Shown here: positions 8,546 through 18,629 of the stretch, piece after piece | How the letters are laid out: each line of letters starts with the position of its first letter | Numbering within the stretch: position 1 is the stretch's first letter | From: an uncultured Clostridia bacterium | GTDB lineage: Bacteria > Bacillota > Clostridia > TANB77 > CAG-508 | Assembly: GCA_947631185.1 (NCBI GenBank) | Contig: CANRKJ010000014.1 | Span: 1-50,313, forward strand | Reading direction: 5' to 3' | Length of the DNA stretch: 50,313 bases | Notes under the pieces: generated by a model | Databases searched by the model: none | What the model saw: the letters and a program-made list of their open reading frames with translations, nothing else | What the model was told of the DNA's origin: nothing | Translations under genes and position numbers: made by a program

Positions 8546-9415
8546 ATGAGAAAATTAATTGTAGATGAAAAGTATAATAACAAAAAATTAAATAACTTTA
8601 TTTTAGATAATTTTAAAAATCTAAAGCCTAGTATCTTATATAAAGCTTTAAGAAAAAAAGATATTTTAATAAATAATAAAAGAGTTTCTGAAAATAAAAC
8701 AATTTTTTCTGGTGACGAAATAATAATATATATTAGTGATACTTTGCTTTTTGAAAATAATAACAATTCTATAAAAACTATATTCGAAGACAAAAATATT
8801 TTGGTTGTTTTTAAGCCAAAATATATTTCAGTTACACCAGATAATTATATAGGTCCTACATTAACTGAAATTGTACAAAAAAACTATGGAAAGAACTTGG
8901 AGCCTTGTCATAGATTAGACAGGAATACATCTGGATTAGTTTTATTTGCAAAAAACAAAGAAGCTTTAAAAATTTTATTATATAAATTTAAAAATAAAGA
9001 AATAAAAAAATTTTATAAAGCAACGGTTTATGGAATTCCTAATAAAAAACATCAAATTTTAAAGGCATATTTATTTAAAGATAGCAAAAAAAGTTTAGTT
9101 TATATTTCCGATTTTCCCAAAAAAGGATACCAAGAAATTATTACTGAATATAATGTAATTTCATCAAACTACAAAAATAATACTAGTATTTTAGATATAA
9201 ATCTTCATACTGGAAGAACACATCAAATTAGAGCTCATTTAGCACACATTGGTTATCCTATTTTAGGTGACGGAAAATATGGAATAAATGAAATAAATAA
9301 AAAATTCGGATTGAAGACTCAAGAACTATGTAGCTATAAATTAATTTTTAATTTTACCTCTGATAGTGGTTTTTTAAATTATTTAAAAAATTTAAAAATT
9401 GAATATGAAAATTAG
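8546..9415 (+). CDS. RluA-family RNA pseudouridine synthase
   Basis: Converts specific uridines in rRNA or tRNA to pseudouridine; 289 aa. An N-terminal S4-like segment (RKKDILINNKRV, about 35-60) precedes the catalytic domain with HRLDRNTSGLVLFAK (catalytic Asp in HRLDRNTSG) and the C-terminal HTGRTHQIRAHLAHIGYPILGD motif. Which member (RluC, RluD or other) cannot be decided. The frame also has an ATG at 8531, but it lies inside the -10 box; ATG 8546 starts the familiar RKLIVDE region. No Shine-Dalgarno sequence precedes either ATG, unlike nearly every other gene here. Divergent from the recG unit. Confidence 0.9.
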   Translation: MRKLIVDEKYNNKKLNNFILDNFKNLKPSILYKALRKKDILINNKRVSENKTIFSGDEIIIYISDTLLFENNNNSIKTIFEDKNILVVFKPKYISVTPDNYIGPTLTEIVQKNYGKNLEPCHRLDRNTSGLVLFAKNKEALKILLYKFKNKEIKKFYKATVYGIPNKKHQILKAYLFKDSKKSLVYISDFPKKGYQEIITEYNVISSNYKNNTSILDINLHTGRTHQIRAHLAHIGYPILGDGKYGINEINKKFGLKTQELCSYKLIFNFTSDSGFLNYLKNLKIEYEN

Positions 9416-9429
9416 AAATATATAAAATT

Positions 9430-9456
9430 CAAGGGCGCCCAATAAGCGCCCTACAT
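9430..9456. repeat. GC-rich palindromic element, copy 1
   Basis: AGGGCGC and GCGCCCT (9432-9438, 9446-9452) around CCAATAA, followed by ACA. Same design as the elements at 45561, 47088 and 47147 and related to 14761. It lies between the convergent ends of the plus-strand pseudouridine synthase gene and the minus-strand gene at 9498, so it could also act as a terminator. Confidence 0.75.
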
Positions 9457-9497
9457 AAATATTAATTTTCAATCATTAGGATTATATATTTTAAATA

Positions 9498-10157
9498 TTA
9501 CCATGGTATATATTTTTCTGCTACTATTTCCATATTTACTTTATTATCTTTTATATAAAATTCTATTACTCTACCATTTTCAACAAATATTATAGAATTG
9601 ATTTCATTGTTGTATTTATATATATATGCAAATGTTTTTCCTGTGCTAGTCATATCATTTAAATAATTAATTGCATCTTCACTATTATACAAAATCTCAT
9701 ATCTTCCATATGAATTTTCATATATTTCAATTTTTTTATCTGCATAATAATTTTTTAATATATCTGTTACTGTATCATTTACTCCTATTCCTCTAATATT
9801 CTTATATTTTGAATTACTTGAAGCTATATAATTAACATATTCTTTTTCATAATCAAATTGAATGATTAGATTTTCATAATCAAATCTTTTATAACTACTT
9901 TCTGGATTTTCAGAATCTACAAATTCTGATTTTTCATCTGGTTCGCCTAAAACTTGTTTTACTTCATCTGCGGACATATTTAATTTTATATCTCCTATTT
10001 TATAATCACTCTCATCTATTTTCTGAATATTATTATTATAGAAATTATTTTTATATGTATTATTATTTTTCTTTTTGCTCATTGCCATTTTTACAAATAG
10101 AATTATTATTAATAAAGCTAAAATAAATAAAAAAATTTTTAAAATTTTATTTCTCAT
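9498..10157 (-). CDS. Membrane-anchored protein with a BamE/SmpA-like motif
   Basis: 219 aa. An uncleaved N-terminal membrane anchor (about residues 6-25, ILKIFLFILALLIIILFVKM) is followed by a KKK stop-transfer run, an Asn-rich linker and an extracytoplasmic domain. The segment KLNMSADEVKQVLGEPDE is the pattern seen at the start of BamE/SmpA-type domains in Gram-positive surface proteins. No catalytic motif is seen. Ribosome site TAGGAATTT before ATG. It stands alone, convergent with the pseudouridine synthase gene and divergent from the small gene at 10318. The role is unknown. Confidence 0.65.
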   Translation of the reverse strand: MRNKILKIFLFILALLIIILFVKMAMSKKKNNNTYKNNFYNNNIQKIDESDYKIGDIKLNMSADEVKQVLGEPDEKSEFVDSENPESSYKRFDYENLIIQFDYEKEYVNYIASSNSKYKNIRGIGVNDTVTDILKNYYADKKIEIYENSYGRYEILYNSEDAINYLNDMTSTGKTFAYIYKYNNEINSIIFVENGRVIEFYIKDNKVNMEIVAEKYIPW

Positions 10158-10234
10158 AAATTCCTACCTTTTCAACGAAACCTATTATATATATAATAAA
10201 TTATTTTTGCAATACTATATCTAAAATTGATGTA

Positions 10235-10261
10235 ACACATTATTATAAAATTCATATTATA
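10235..10261 (+). promoter_or_regulatory. Sigma-K-like (mother-cell sporulation) promoter
   Basis: ACA (10235-10237), 15 bases, CATATTATA (10253-10261), which fits the known sigma-K pattern AC at -35 and CATANNNTA at -10. The same arrangement with the identical -10 and the same spacing precedes the gene at 12671. AT-richness makes single matches weak; the pair is stronger evidence. Confidence 0.5.
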
Positions 10262-10317
10262 TAACATACGAACGATAACAAAAAAAATAAATTATTTTTT
10301 AAAGGAGGGGCTTAATT

Positions 10318-10437
10318 ATGCCAGAAAATAGAGGTTGTGGATTCGGATTTGGAGATGATTGTTTATGGATAATCTTATTATTAATAATCATCTGTTGCTG
10401 TTGCGGTGGAAGCAATAGAAATAATGGATGTTGCTAA
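10318..10437 (+). CDS. Small Gly/Cys-rich membrane protein, sporulation-type
   Basis: 39-aa protein. An excellent ribosome site AAAGGAGGGG lies 8 bases before ATG. It has a Gly/Phe-rich start (RGCGFGFGDDC), one hydrophobic helix (LWIILLLIII) running into CCCCGG, and ends NNGCC; 7 of 39 residues are Cys. Short proteins of this make-up are common in clostridia and are often linked with the spore coat or exosporium; that link is inference here, backed by a sigma-K-like promoter upstream. A bidirectional terminator follows. Alone on the plus strand next to groEL. Confidence 0.75.
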   Translation: MPENRGCGFGFGDDCLWIILLLIIICCCCGGSNRNNGCC

Positions 10438-10456
10438 TTTATTTTACACATCAAAA

Positions 10457-10486
10457 AAAGAATCGAGATTTTTAACTCGATTCTTT
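10457..10486. terminator. Bidirectional terminator between the small gene and groEL
   Basis: AAAGAATCGAG and CTCGATTCTTT (10457-10467, 10476-10486), 11-bp perfect stem, with a T run after it on the plus strand and an A run before it (T run on the minus strand). It serves the small plus-strand gene and groESL. Confidence 0.9.
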
Positions 10487-10503
10487 TTATTATTTCTATA
10501 TTT

Positions 10504-12141
<1,638 letters not shown>

Positions 12142-12198
12142 TTACCTCCTTAAATATTGTTTGAATTTATATTAAACGATTTATTATCGTAATCACTT

Positions 12199-12566
<368 letters not shown>

Positions 12567-12621
12567 GCCCTATAAATTATATTCTTAAAATTTTTTTATA
12601 TGATACTATTCAATCTAAATC

Positions 12622-12648
12622 ACAACATTTAATCAAATTCATATTATA
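12622..12648 (+). promoter_or_regulatory. Sigma-K-like promoter, second copy
   Basis: ACA (12622-12624), 15 bases, CATATTATA (12640-12648); the -10 and its left flank AAATT are identical to those at 10248-10261. It precedes a small membrane protein gene, divergent from groES. Confidence 0.5.
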
Positions 12649-12670
12649 TATTAAAGGAGGAGGATAAGCT

Positions 12671-13084
12671 ATGTGTTTTAAAAATGATAATAATTTATGT
12701 TGTTGTTTAATTACAGTAATTTCTGCTGTAATAGGTGCAATAGGCGTTTCAGCAAGCTTTTATGCAGGATTATTAACTTCTATAACAGGTTTAATAATTG
12801 CCACTTTGGTATTAGGTGGAATTGGATTATTATATTTGATAATAAATTTATTTTGTGGGGAAAATAATTGTAAAACTTTAAATAAACTATGCATTTTACC
12901 AATTATAGTTGGATCAATAATTACTTCAATTGTAGCTTTAGTAATTGGAACTATCCCTACATCATCTATATCAGCTGGTTTACTTGTATTAGCTATCGTA
13001 TTTTTCTTTATAATGTCAATTATTAATGTTTTAGAATTTGTTTTTTCACTTTTTTGCTCAAAAGACAAATATGATAACTGTTAA
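12671..13084 (+). CDS. Small four-helix membrane protein, probably sporulation-expressed
   Basis: 137 aa with about four hydrophobic segments (residues 12-32, 35-60, 73-95, 98-128) and Cys clusters at the N-terminus (LCCCL), in the middle (FCGENNC) and at the C-terminus (LFCSKDKYDNC). No family is recognised. AAAGGAGGAGG precedes ATG. The sigma-K-like promoter upstream suggests expression in the mother cell late in sporulation. Gene order mirrors the 39-aa gene on the other side of groESL. Hairpins follow the stop. Confidence 0.7.
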   Translation: MCFKNDNNLCCCLITVISAVIGAIGVSASFYAGLLTSITGLIIATLVLGGIGLLYLIINLFCGENNCKTLNKLCILPIIVGSIITSIVALVIGTIPTSSISAGLLVLAIVFFFIMSIINVLEFVFSLFCSKDKYDNC

Positions 13085-13090
13085 AAAATA

Positions 13091-13168
13091 GAACAAAAGC
13101 GGGCTTTAAAATATTTCAAAGTCCGCGTCTTTGTTCGTCCACGAAAAATTGTATAACAATTTTTTGTG
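13091..13168. terminator. Two hairpins between convergent genes
   Basis: Hairpin A (13091-13136): GAACAAA/TTTGTTC outside AGCGGGCTTT/AAAGTCCGC. Read on the minus strand it is followed by TATTTTTT, so it looks like the terminator of the FAD dehydrogenase gene. Hairpin B (13140-13168): CACGAAAAATTGT/ACAATTTTTTGTG. Together they separate the plus-strand gene at 12671 from the minus-strand gene at 13184. Confidence 0.7.
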
Positions 13169-13183
13169 AGCAGTTTATTATAA

Positions 13184-14737
13184 TTAATTTGAAGTTAATA
13201 TCTTTATTGCACATTTTATACCATCAATTGCAGATGTCATTATTCCTCCAGCATATCCAGCACCTTCGCCACATGGATATAATCCTTGAATATTAGATAA
13301 TAATGTTTCGTTATTTCTCACAATCCTAACTGCAGAAGATGTTCTAGTTTCTACTCCTGTTAATATTGCATCTTTATCATAAAATCCTTTTAATTTTTTA
13401 TCCAATTCTACTATAGCTTCTTTTAATGTCTCTGTTACGAATTTTGGAAAAACCTCATTTAAATCAGCCATTGTCACTCCCGGCAAATATGATGGCTTAA
13501 TATACCCAAAATTCACTGTAATTTTATTTTCTAAAAAATCTTGTACTCTTTGACATGGTGCATTATAATTTTTTCCTCCTAAAATAAAAGCTTTTTTTTC
13601 TAACTCCTCTTGAAAATTAATTCCATCTAGAGGATAGTCTGAATAGAAATCTTCTGTTTTAATATTTACCAATAATGCACTATTTGCGTTTAAGCCATCT
13701 CGTGCAAATGTACTCATTCCATTTGTTACTACTGTGTTTTTCTCAGATGATGCTGGCACCACTTCTCCACCTGGACACATGCAAAAAGTATATGCTGTTC
13801 TTCCATTTGGAGAATGATAAACTAATTTGTAATCTGCTGGTGGTAAATTCAATTTTGTTTTATTACCATATTGAGATTTATTTATTTCTTTTTGTAAATG
13901 TTCAATTCTTACTCCCACTGCAAAATCTTTTGGTTCTATAATTACTCCCAAATCATATAATCTTTTTATTGTTTCTCTAGAACTATGTCCTATTGCTAAA
14001 ATAACTGTATCTGTTCTATATTCTTTTGAAGCTATTACAGATACTATTTTTCCTTCTTCTATCTTAAAATCAGTTACTTTCTCTTTAAATAATATTTCTC
14101 CACCTTTAGAAATTATATATTCTCTAATATTTTTAACAATTTTTATTAAATTATCAGTTCCTATATGTGGCTTAGAAGTATACAAAATTTCTTTTGGTGC
14201 TCCAAATTTAACAAAATCTTCTAATACTTTTCTAGAATATATGCTAGAATTTCCTGTATTTAATTTTCCATCAGAAAAAGTACCTGCACCTCCTTCACCA
14301 AATTGAATGTTTGACATTGGATTTAATATTCTTTTATCTCTAAAATCTTTAACATCCTTGACTCTTTGTTCAACTTTTACTCCTTGTTCCAATATTATTG
14401 GCTTTAAACCATATTCTACTAAGAGTAAACCCGCAAACATTCCAGCAGGTCCAAATCCAACTATAACTGGTCTTTTATTTGACAATCTTTTTACATCTAT
14501 TTTCTTAAATTCATATTTTTCTATTTTATTGAATTTATTTTCTTTATTTCCAATTAACTCTAAATCAATAGTATAAACATAGTGAATATTATTTTTATCT
14601 CTAGCATCTATAGATTTTTTAAATATATTCCATGATATTACATCAGAATATTTTATTTTATACTTTTTTAATACATATTTTATCAAATCTTCATCTTCTA
14701 AGTCTTCAAAAATCTTTATATTATTTAATCTTATCAT
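13184..14737 (-). CDS. FAD-dependent dehydrogenase, COG2509 type
   Basis: 517-aa flavoprotein related to the uncharacterised FAD-dependent dehydrogenases of COG2509. The N-terminal 90 residues form a small separate domain; the dinucleotide-binding motif is VIVGFGPAGMFAGL followed by an E (ILEQG). The block IQFGEGGAGTFSDGKLNTG is typical of this group, as are the C-terminal GVETRTSSAVRI and PCGEGAGYAGGI, which close the FAD site. The substrate is unknown. GGAGAAGA precedes ATG. Single-gene unit with hairpins on both sides. Confidence 0.9.
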   Translation of the reverse strand: MIRLNNIKIFEDLEDEDLIKYVLKKYKIKYSDVISWNIFKKSIDARDKNNIHYVYTIDLELIGNKENKFNKIEKYEFKKIDVKRLSNKRPVIVGFGPAGMFAGLLLVEYGLKPIILEQGVKVEQRVKDVKDFRDKRILNPMSNIQFGEGGAGTFSDGKLNTGNSSIYSRKVLEDFVKFGAPKEILYTSKPHIGTDNLIKIVKNIREYIISKGGEILFKEKVTDFKIEEGKIVSVIASKEYRTDTVILAIGHSSRETIKRLYDLGVIIEPKDFAVGVRIEHLQKEINKSQYGNKTKLNLPPADYKLVYHSPNGRTAYTFCMCPGGEVVPASSEKNTVVTNGMSTFARDGLNANSALLVNIKTEDFYSDYPLDGINFQEELEKKAFILGGKNYNAPCQRVQDFLENKITVNFGYIKPSYLPGVTMADLNEVFPKFVTETLKEAIVELDKKLKGFYDKDAILTGVETRTSSAVRIVRNNETLLSNIQGLYPCGEGAGYAGGIMTSAIDGIKCAIKILTSN

Positions 14738-14760
14738 TTCTTCTCCTAAATTTAGAAATT

Positions 14761-14779
14761 GGGCGAGTAATACTCGCCC
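14761..14779. repeat. GC-rich palindrome, related to the GGGCG family; likely terminator
   Basis: GGGCGAG and CTCGCCC (14761-14767, 14773-14779) around TAATA. Same outer GGGCG...CGCCC design as the elements at 9432, 45563, 47090 and 47150, but with a different core. It lies 8 bases after the stop of the downstream-reading acetyltransferase gene, so it may serve as its terminator. Confidence 0.6.
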
Positions 14780-14787
14780 TTGACAAA

Positions 14788-15267
14788 TTATTTAGTTAAT
14801 ATCCGGAAAATATCCTCTTCTTTTCTAGTAGCTACTTTTATTGCATTTAAAGATTTAGCTAAACTCCTAGAAGCAATATTCTCCTTTTTTATAACTAAAT
14901 CCAAGCCTAAAATAGTACTAGAGTTTTCCTTAAGCCAATCAATAAAACCGCTTAAAGCTTCCTTCATTACTCCTTGGTTTCTATAATCTTTTGAAATTAA
15001 AAGAGAGCAATCTAGAAATTTTTTGTAGATTTCTACAGCAATTATTGCTCCGACAATCTTGTTATCTTTGCAAATTGCTAAATAAAAATCTCTTCTGCAG
15101 TCACCCTTTACATAGTCAGCCATCATCTCTCTTGAGTCTTCTCTGGTTTCACAATATGCATATGGAACATATTTTTTTATAAATTGCTCATGAACTACCT
15201 CAAAAAACTCATCCGAATCTGAAATTGAAAAACTCCGAATAACATAATTTTTTGTAGAAAATTCCAC
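14788..15267 (-). CDS. GNAT acetyltransferase, RimJ/RimL-like
   Basis: 159-aa acetyl-CoA-dependent N-acetyltransferase; the acceptor is unknown. The GNAT fold is recognisable from IVGAIIAVEIY (strand 4), LLISKDYRNQGVMKEALSGFIDWL (acetyl-CoA loop, RNQGVM for the usual R/Q-x-x-G-x-G/A) and VIKKENIASRSLAKSLNAIKVA. The start is GTG with AAGGAGG 7 bases before it. It lies between the LD-carboxypeptidase and FAD dehydrogenase genes with its own terminator-like palindrome. Confidence 0.85.
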   Translation of the reverse strand: MEFSTKNYVIRSFSISDSDEFFEVVHEQFIKKYVPYAYCETREDSREMMADYVKGDCRRDFYLAICKDNKIVGAIIAVEIYKKFLDCSLLISKDYRNQGVMKEALSGFIDWLKENSSTILGLDLVIKKENIASRSLAKSLNAIKVATRKEEDIFRILTK

Positions 15268-15393
15268 AAATATTCCTCCTTTGTTTGCCTTATTAAAAAG
15301 TCTTAATAAATTATATTATGGAATAAATGGTATCATATTAATTAATATAAACCATAGCTCCAATATAATCATATAGCTATTTTATCACAATTA

Positions 15394-16407
15394 TTATAAA
15401 AGTTCAAGTTTTATGTTACCTTTACCTTTTTTTGATTGTACCTCTGCAATTGCTCCATTTATAATAGTCATAGATGGACCCTTATGAGAAATATCTGCAT
15501 CATATATAATAGGTATATTTAATTTATAAATCACACTATCTTTCAATGCTTCTTCTATTGTATAACCTAGATTTGTTCTTTCTATACCAAATCTTCCAAA
15601 TATTATTCCCTTAGTATATTCAAAATAACCTAACTCATTAAATCTCCATAAATTTCTTATAACAGATTCATATGATAATTCACAATTATCAAAATACCAT
15701 ATTATTCCATCATTTTTATATTTTTCAACAAATTGTCTTCCTCCATCATATTTAGTTCCAGCAATTTCAACTATATTATCAAAACATCCTCCAATTATTC
15801 TACCTCTAAATTTTGTTTCTTCTCTATCTATAATTTTCCACTCTACTTTTTTTGTTAAATTATAACCTTCAAGTCCAGTTACTCTTTCCAAACCTTCTTC
15901 TTCATATAATTCAAAACTATTTTGTTCTATTATACTTCCAGTTATAATTTTTAAATTATTCTTAAAATCAAGTTCTAATTCTTTCATTCCATATGATTTA
16001 AAATTAGAAGCATAAATTGTTGCGATATCATATTTTGTAGTAACTACATACATAATCCCTGTTGAATCTGAAAAGCCTTGAATAAATTTAGGATTTTCTA
16101 ATAATTTGCTAAAATCTATATAAGGTAAAATTTCAAGAAGGAATTCGCCACCTGCAGCACATATTATCATATCTATATCTTCAGATTCAAACATCTTATT
16201 TAACTCTTTCGCCCTTTCTTCTGCTGTAGCACTTCTAGCCATTTTAGAATTATATAAATTTTTAGATGGAATAATTTTATAATTCATTTCTTCAAATCGT
16301 TTTATTGCATTTTTGAATCTTAATATACTACTATTATCATATGCACCATCTGATGGAGCAGGTACTCCTATTGTTGAACCTGGTTTCAAAAAATTTGGAT
16401 AAAACAT
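15394..16407 (-). CDS. S66-family LD-carboxypeptidase / MccF-like serine peptidase
   Basis: 337 aa. Family S66 contains muropeptide LD-carboxypeptidases and the microcin C self-immunity peptidase MccF. The nucleophile Ser is in GFSDSTG (about residue 113), the acidic region is WYFDNCELSYES, and the His of the triad is in DISHKGPSMTIINGA near the C-terminus. The N-terminal LKPGSTIGVPAPSDG is typical. Sequence alone does not decide between cell-wall recycling and MccF-like detoxification; the absence of a signal peptide fits a cytosolic enzyme. AAAGGAG precedes ATG. Neighbouring genes look like unrelated single units. Confidence 0.88.
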   Translation of the reverse strand: MFYPNFLKPGSTIGVPAPSDGAYDNSSILRFKNAIKRFEEMNYKIIPSKNLYNSKMARSATAEERAKELNKMFESEDIDMIICAAGGEFLLEILPYIDFSKLLENPKFIQGFSDSTGIMYVVTTKYDIATIYASNFKSYGMKELELDFKNNLKIITGSIIEQNSFELYEEEGLERVTGLEGYNLTKKVEWKIIDREETKFRGRIIGGCFDNIVEIAGTKYDGGRQFVEKYKNDGIIWYFDNCELSYESVIRNLWRFNELGYFEYTKGIIFGRFGIERTNLGYTIEEALKDSVIYKLNIPIIYDADISHKGPSMTIINGAIAEVQSKKGKGNIKLELL

Positions 16408-16466
16408 ATTTAATACTCCTTTAACAGTGGATTATTTCATATTTGACATTTGTAATATATACAAAA

Positions 16467-16751
16467 TTAATTTTGTATATCATTATCATTCCACTTACTT
16501 ATAAGTTCTTTTTTTTCTTCATCATTAGCATGATAATAATAATACATTATAGAAATAAAATCTTTACATTCTTGAGATATATCTTGATCTTTTAATTTTT
16601 TTGACATATCTAAATTTACAGTTTTCGTACAATCTTTAGAAAGTTTTTTAAAAGCATCAAAAACTTCTTTAGGAATTTTTTCTACAAATTCATTATCAAA
16701 ATTTTCTAGTACAGTAATAATCTCTTTAGCTATATACTCATTATTTCTCAT
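16467..16751 (-). CDS. Uncharacterised 'IPKK' family protein (short form)
   Basis: 94-aa soluble helical protein, related to the 156-aa product at 7856-8326: ENFDNEFVEKIPKEVFDAFKKL matches its IPKK helix, and ISIMYYYYHANDEEKKEL matches its aromatic and acidic helix. No known domain. The start overlaps the end of the 389-aa gene by 11 bases and its ribosome site AGGAGG lies inside that gene, so the two are translationally coupled and probably work together. Confidence 0.75.
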   Translation of the reverse strand: MRNNEYIAKEIITVLENFDNEFVEKIPKEVFDAFKKLSKDCTKTVNLDMSKKLKDQDISQECKDFISIMYYYYHANDEEKKELISKWNDNDIQN

Positions 16752-17910
16752 TAGCTCCTCCTATTTTATCTACTACTCTTTTAATTATCTCATTTGCTAA
16801 TTGTTTTAAATTTATTATAGTATGTTTTACACTTGTTAATTTTGAAGACTCAGCCATTTCTTTAGCATCTTCTACATTAAATTCTTCCTCTACTTTAAAT
16901 TCATTCTCTACTGGGATTTTTATATTATTTATAATTTTTTCAGACATTATTGCTTTCCTAGAAGGTTCTAACTGTTTAATAGCATCAAATTCTACGGTAT
17001 CCTCAATATTAAAATCTTTATCAATATCTAGAGGCACACTTAAAATAAATTTTCTTATTTCATCAGGAATATTTTCTCTTTTTTCTATATAACTTCCCAT
17101 AACTGATTTTGTATCATCATTAAAAATTTGATTTTCTTTATTATTCAAACTTTCACATATTTTTTTATTTTGTATACATGGAATATGATAACTAATTAAA
17201 GGATTTTGTTTATTTTCTCTTTCATCAATAACTACAGATAAACCACTACCTCTACCATTTACTAATAATAATGTTATACCATCTAAAGAAAGCATTTCCA
17301 AATCTTTTCCATAATCAATTGGCGTATATGATTTTTTTAAATCTCTATCATATTCTAAAGCAGAATAAATGCTCATTCCTAGATTGGAATTATCACTATA
17401 GCATATTGTTCTTCTATATATTTTATCAATATCTATACAAGTTGAAGAGCCTCTTTTATTACCAGGAATATCATTCCATAATTCACTACTATGGGAAACA
17501 TATGATTCTAAAATATATATTAAATCATTTACTGAGTTTGACTTTTCAATGCATTCTTTAGAACTATTTAAATTTTGACCATTTGAAAATCCAAATAACT
17601 TTTCATTAACATCTGATTTTACTTCATCACTAACATTAACTAAAAATTTTTCGTAAGCTTGTTCTTGATTATCATGCTTATCACCTAAATAATTATCTTT
17701 AATCACATTAAATCTGTCTTGAACACATTTTTTTAAATCATCATCCAAAAAATTTAATTTCATTATTTTTTCAAAAGATTTTTCAATATTGGAAAAAATT
17801 TCTTTACCATCTTTTTGAAAATCAATTTTTGTTTTACTTGAATTAATAAAATCTTCAATCTCTTTGTTAGTATTAAAAAAAGTCTGAAATTCAACCATTT
17901 CTTTGTTCAT
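16741..17910 (-). CDS. Uncharacterised 389-aa protein
   Basis: Hydrophilic cytosolic protein without signal peptide or membrane segment; no family is recognised. The N-terminal half (1-130) is helical and charged; the middle (about 150-290) has mixed character with DLEMLSLDGITLLLVNGRGSGLSVVIDERE, which looks like a beta-rich core; the C-terminal 45 residues (KHTIINLKQLANEIIKRVVDKIGG) form a likely amphipathic helix. GGAGAGTAAT precedes ATG. It is followed by, and overlaps, the short IPKK-family gene. No relation to the next gene upstream (DUF402) is visible beyond closeness. Confidence 0.65.
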   Translation of the reverse strand: MNKEMVEFQTFFNTNKEIEDFINSSKTKIDFQKDGKEIFSNIEKSFEKIMKLNFLDDDLKKCVQDRFNVIKDNYLGDKHDNQEQAYEKFLVNVSDEVKSDVNEKLFGFSNGQNLNSSKECIEKSNSVNDLIYILESYVSHSSELWNDIPGNKRGSSTCIDIDKIYRRTICYSDNSNLGMSIYSALEYDRDLKKSYTPIDYGKDLEMLSLDGITLLLVNGRGSGLSVVIDERENKQNPLISYHIPCIQNKKICESLNNKENQIFNDDTKSVMGSYIEKRENIPDEIRKFILSVPLDIDKDFNIEDTVEFDAIKQLEPSRKAIMSEKIINNIKIPVENEFKVEEEFNVEDAKEMAESSKLTSVKHTIINLKQLANEIIKRVVDKIGGANEK

Positions 17911-18037
17911 ATTACTCTCCTAATTTTTATTTTCTCATAAATTTGTAATATAAAATAATTATATTATTTTTATATATTCACGTCAATTATATTTCGTTTA
18001 CAAAAATATTTCATAAATATTTCTAATTTTCTAAAAT

Positions 18038-18556
18038 TTAAAACCTATTTTTTAAATCATCTGTAAACAATTTTAAATCATTAATCTTTTCTGGCATTTT
18101 ATCCATTATTTCTTTTGCCATTCTATATGATAAATCATATTCTTCTTTGGAAATATCATTTTTTTTGTATGCTTCCAATAATTCATCTTCATCTAATAAA
18201 TGTACTCTTCCATCTGGAACAATTACAACATCTAAATATAAATCATCTTCATATGGAATACCATCTTCTATTCCATTTTGCTTACATATATCAATATACC
18301 ATTCTTTTATATTACTCTTTTCATCATACATTGCTGTTATACAATAATTTTCACTTTCTGGATATATCTGTAACCACTCATAATTTTTATCCTGTATACA
18401 TCTATTCTCTTCATCAACAAACCATTTTTGTTCTACATTTATAATTTTTAATAAACTAGCATAACCTTGGATTTTATAGTCTTCTATTTTAATAGTTTTT
18501 ATTTTTTTTTCTAGAATATTTTTATTACTTCTAGCATCAGCAAATCTTCTTTTCAT
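18038..18556 (-). CDS. DUF402-domain protein
   Basis: 172 aa. DUF402 proteins include nucleoside di- or triphosphate phosphatases (Ntdp type) and FomD of fosfomycin synthesis. Here the core WLQIYPESENYCITAMYDEKS...EWYIDI...DDLYLDVVIVPDG...LLDEDEL shows the expected metal-binding Asp and Glu residues. A charged helical C-terminus follows. Closely similar to the C-terminal half of the fusion encoded at 27408-28469. Likely a cytosolic phosphatase; substrate unknown. AAGGAGATAAAATGT precedes ATG. Confidence 0.85.
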   Translation of the reverse strand: MKRRFADARSNKNILEKKIKTIKIEDYKIQGYASLLKIINVEQKWFVDEENRCIQDKNYEWLQIYPESENYCITAMYDEKSNIKEWYIDICKQNGIEDGIPYEDDLYLDVVIVPDGRVHLLDEDELLEAYKKNDISKEEYDLSYRMAKEIMDKMPEKINDLKLFTDDLKNRF

Positions 18557-18629
18557 ACATTTTATCTCCTTATATAAATATCTAATTCTATTATATTTAA
18601 TTTGAAATAATTATTCTCTACTTCGACTT

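Noticed and set aside
12760-13068. Minus-strand open frame across the four-helix membrane protein gene.
   Set aside because: The plus-strand gene has an excellent ribosome site and a coherent membrane topology; the minus-strand one has neither.
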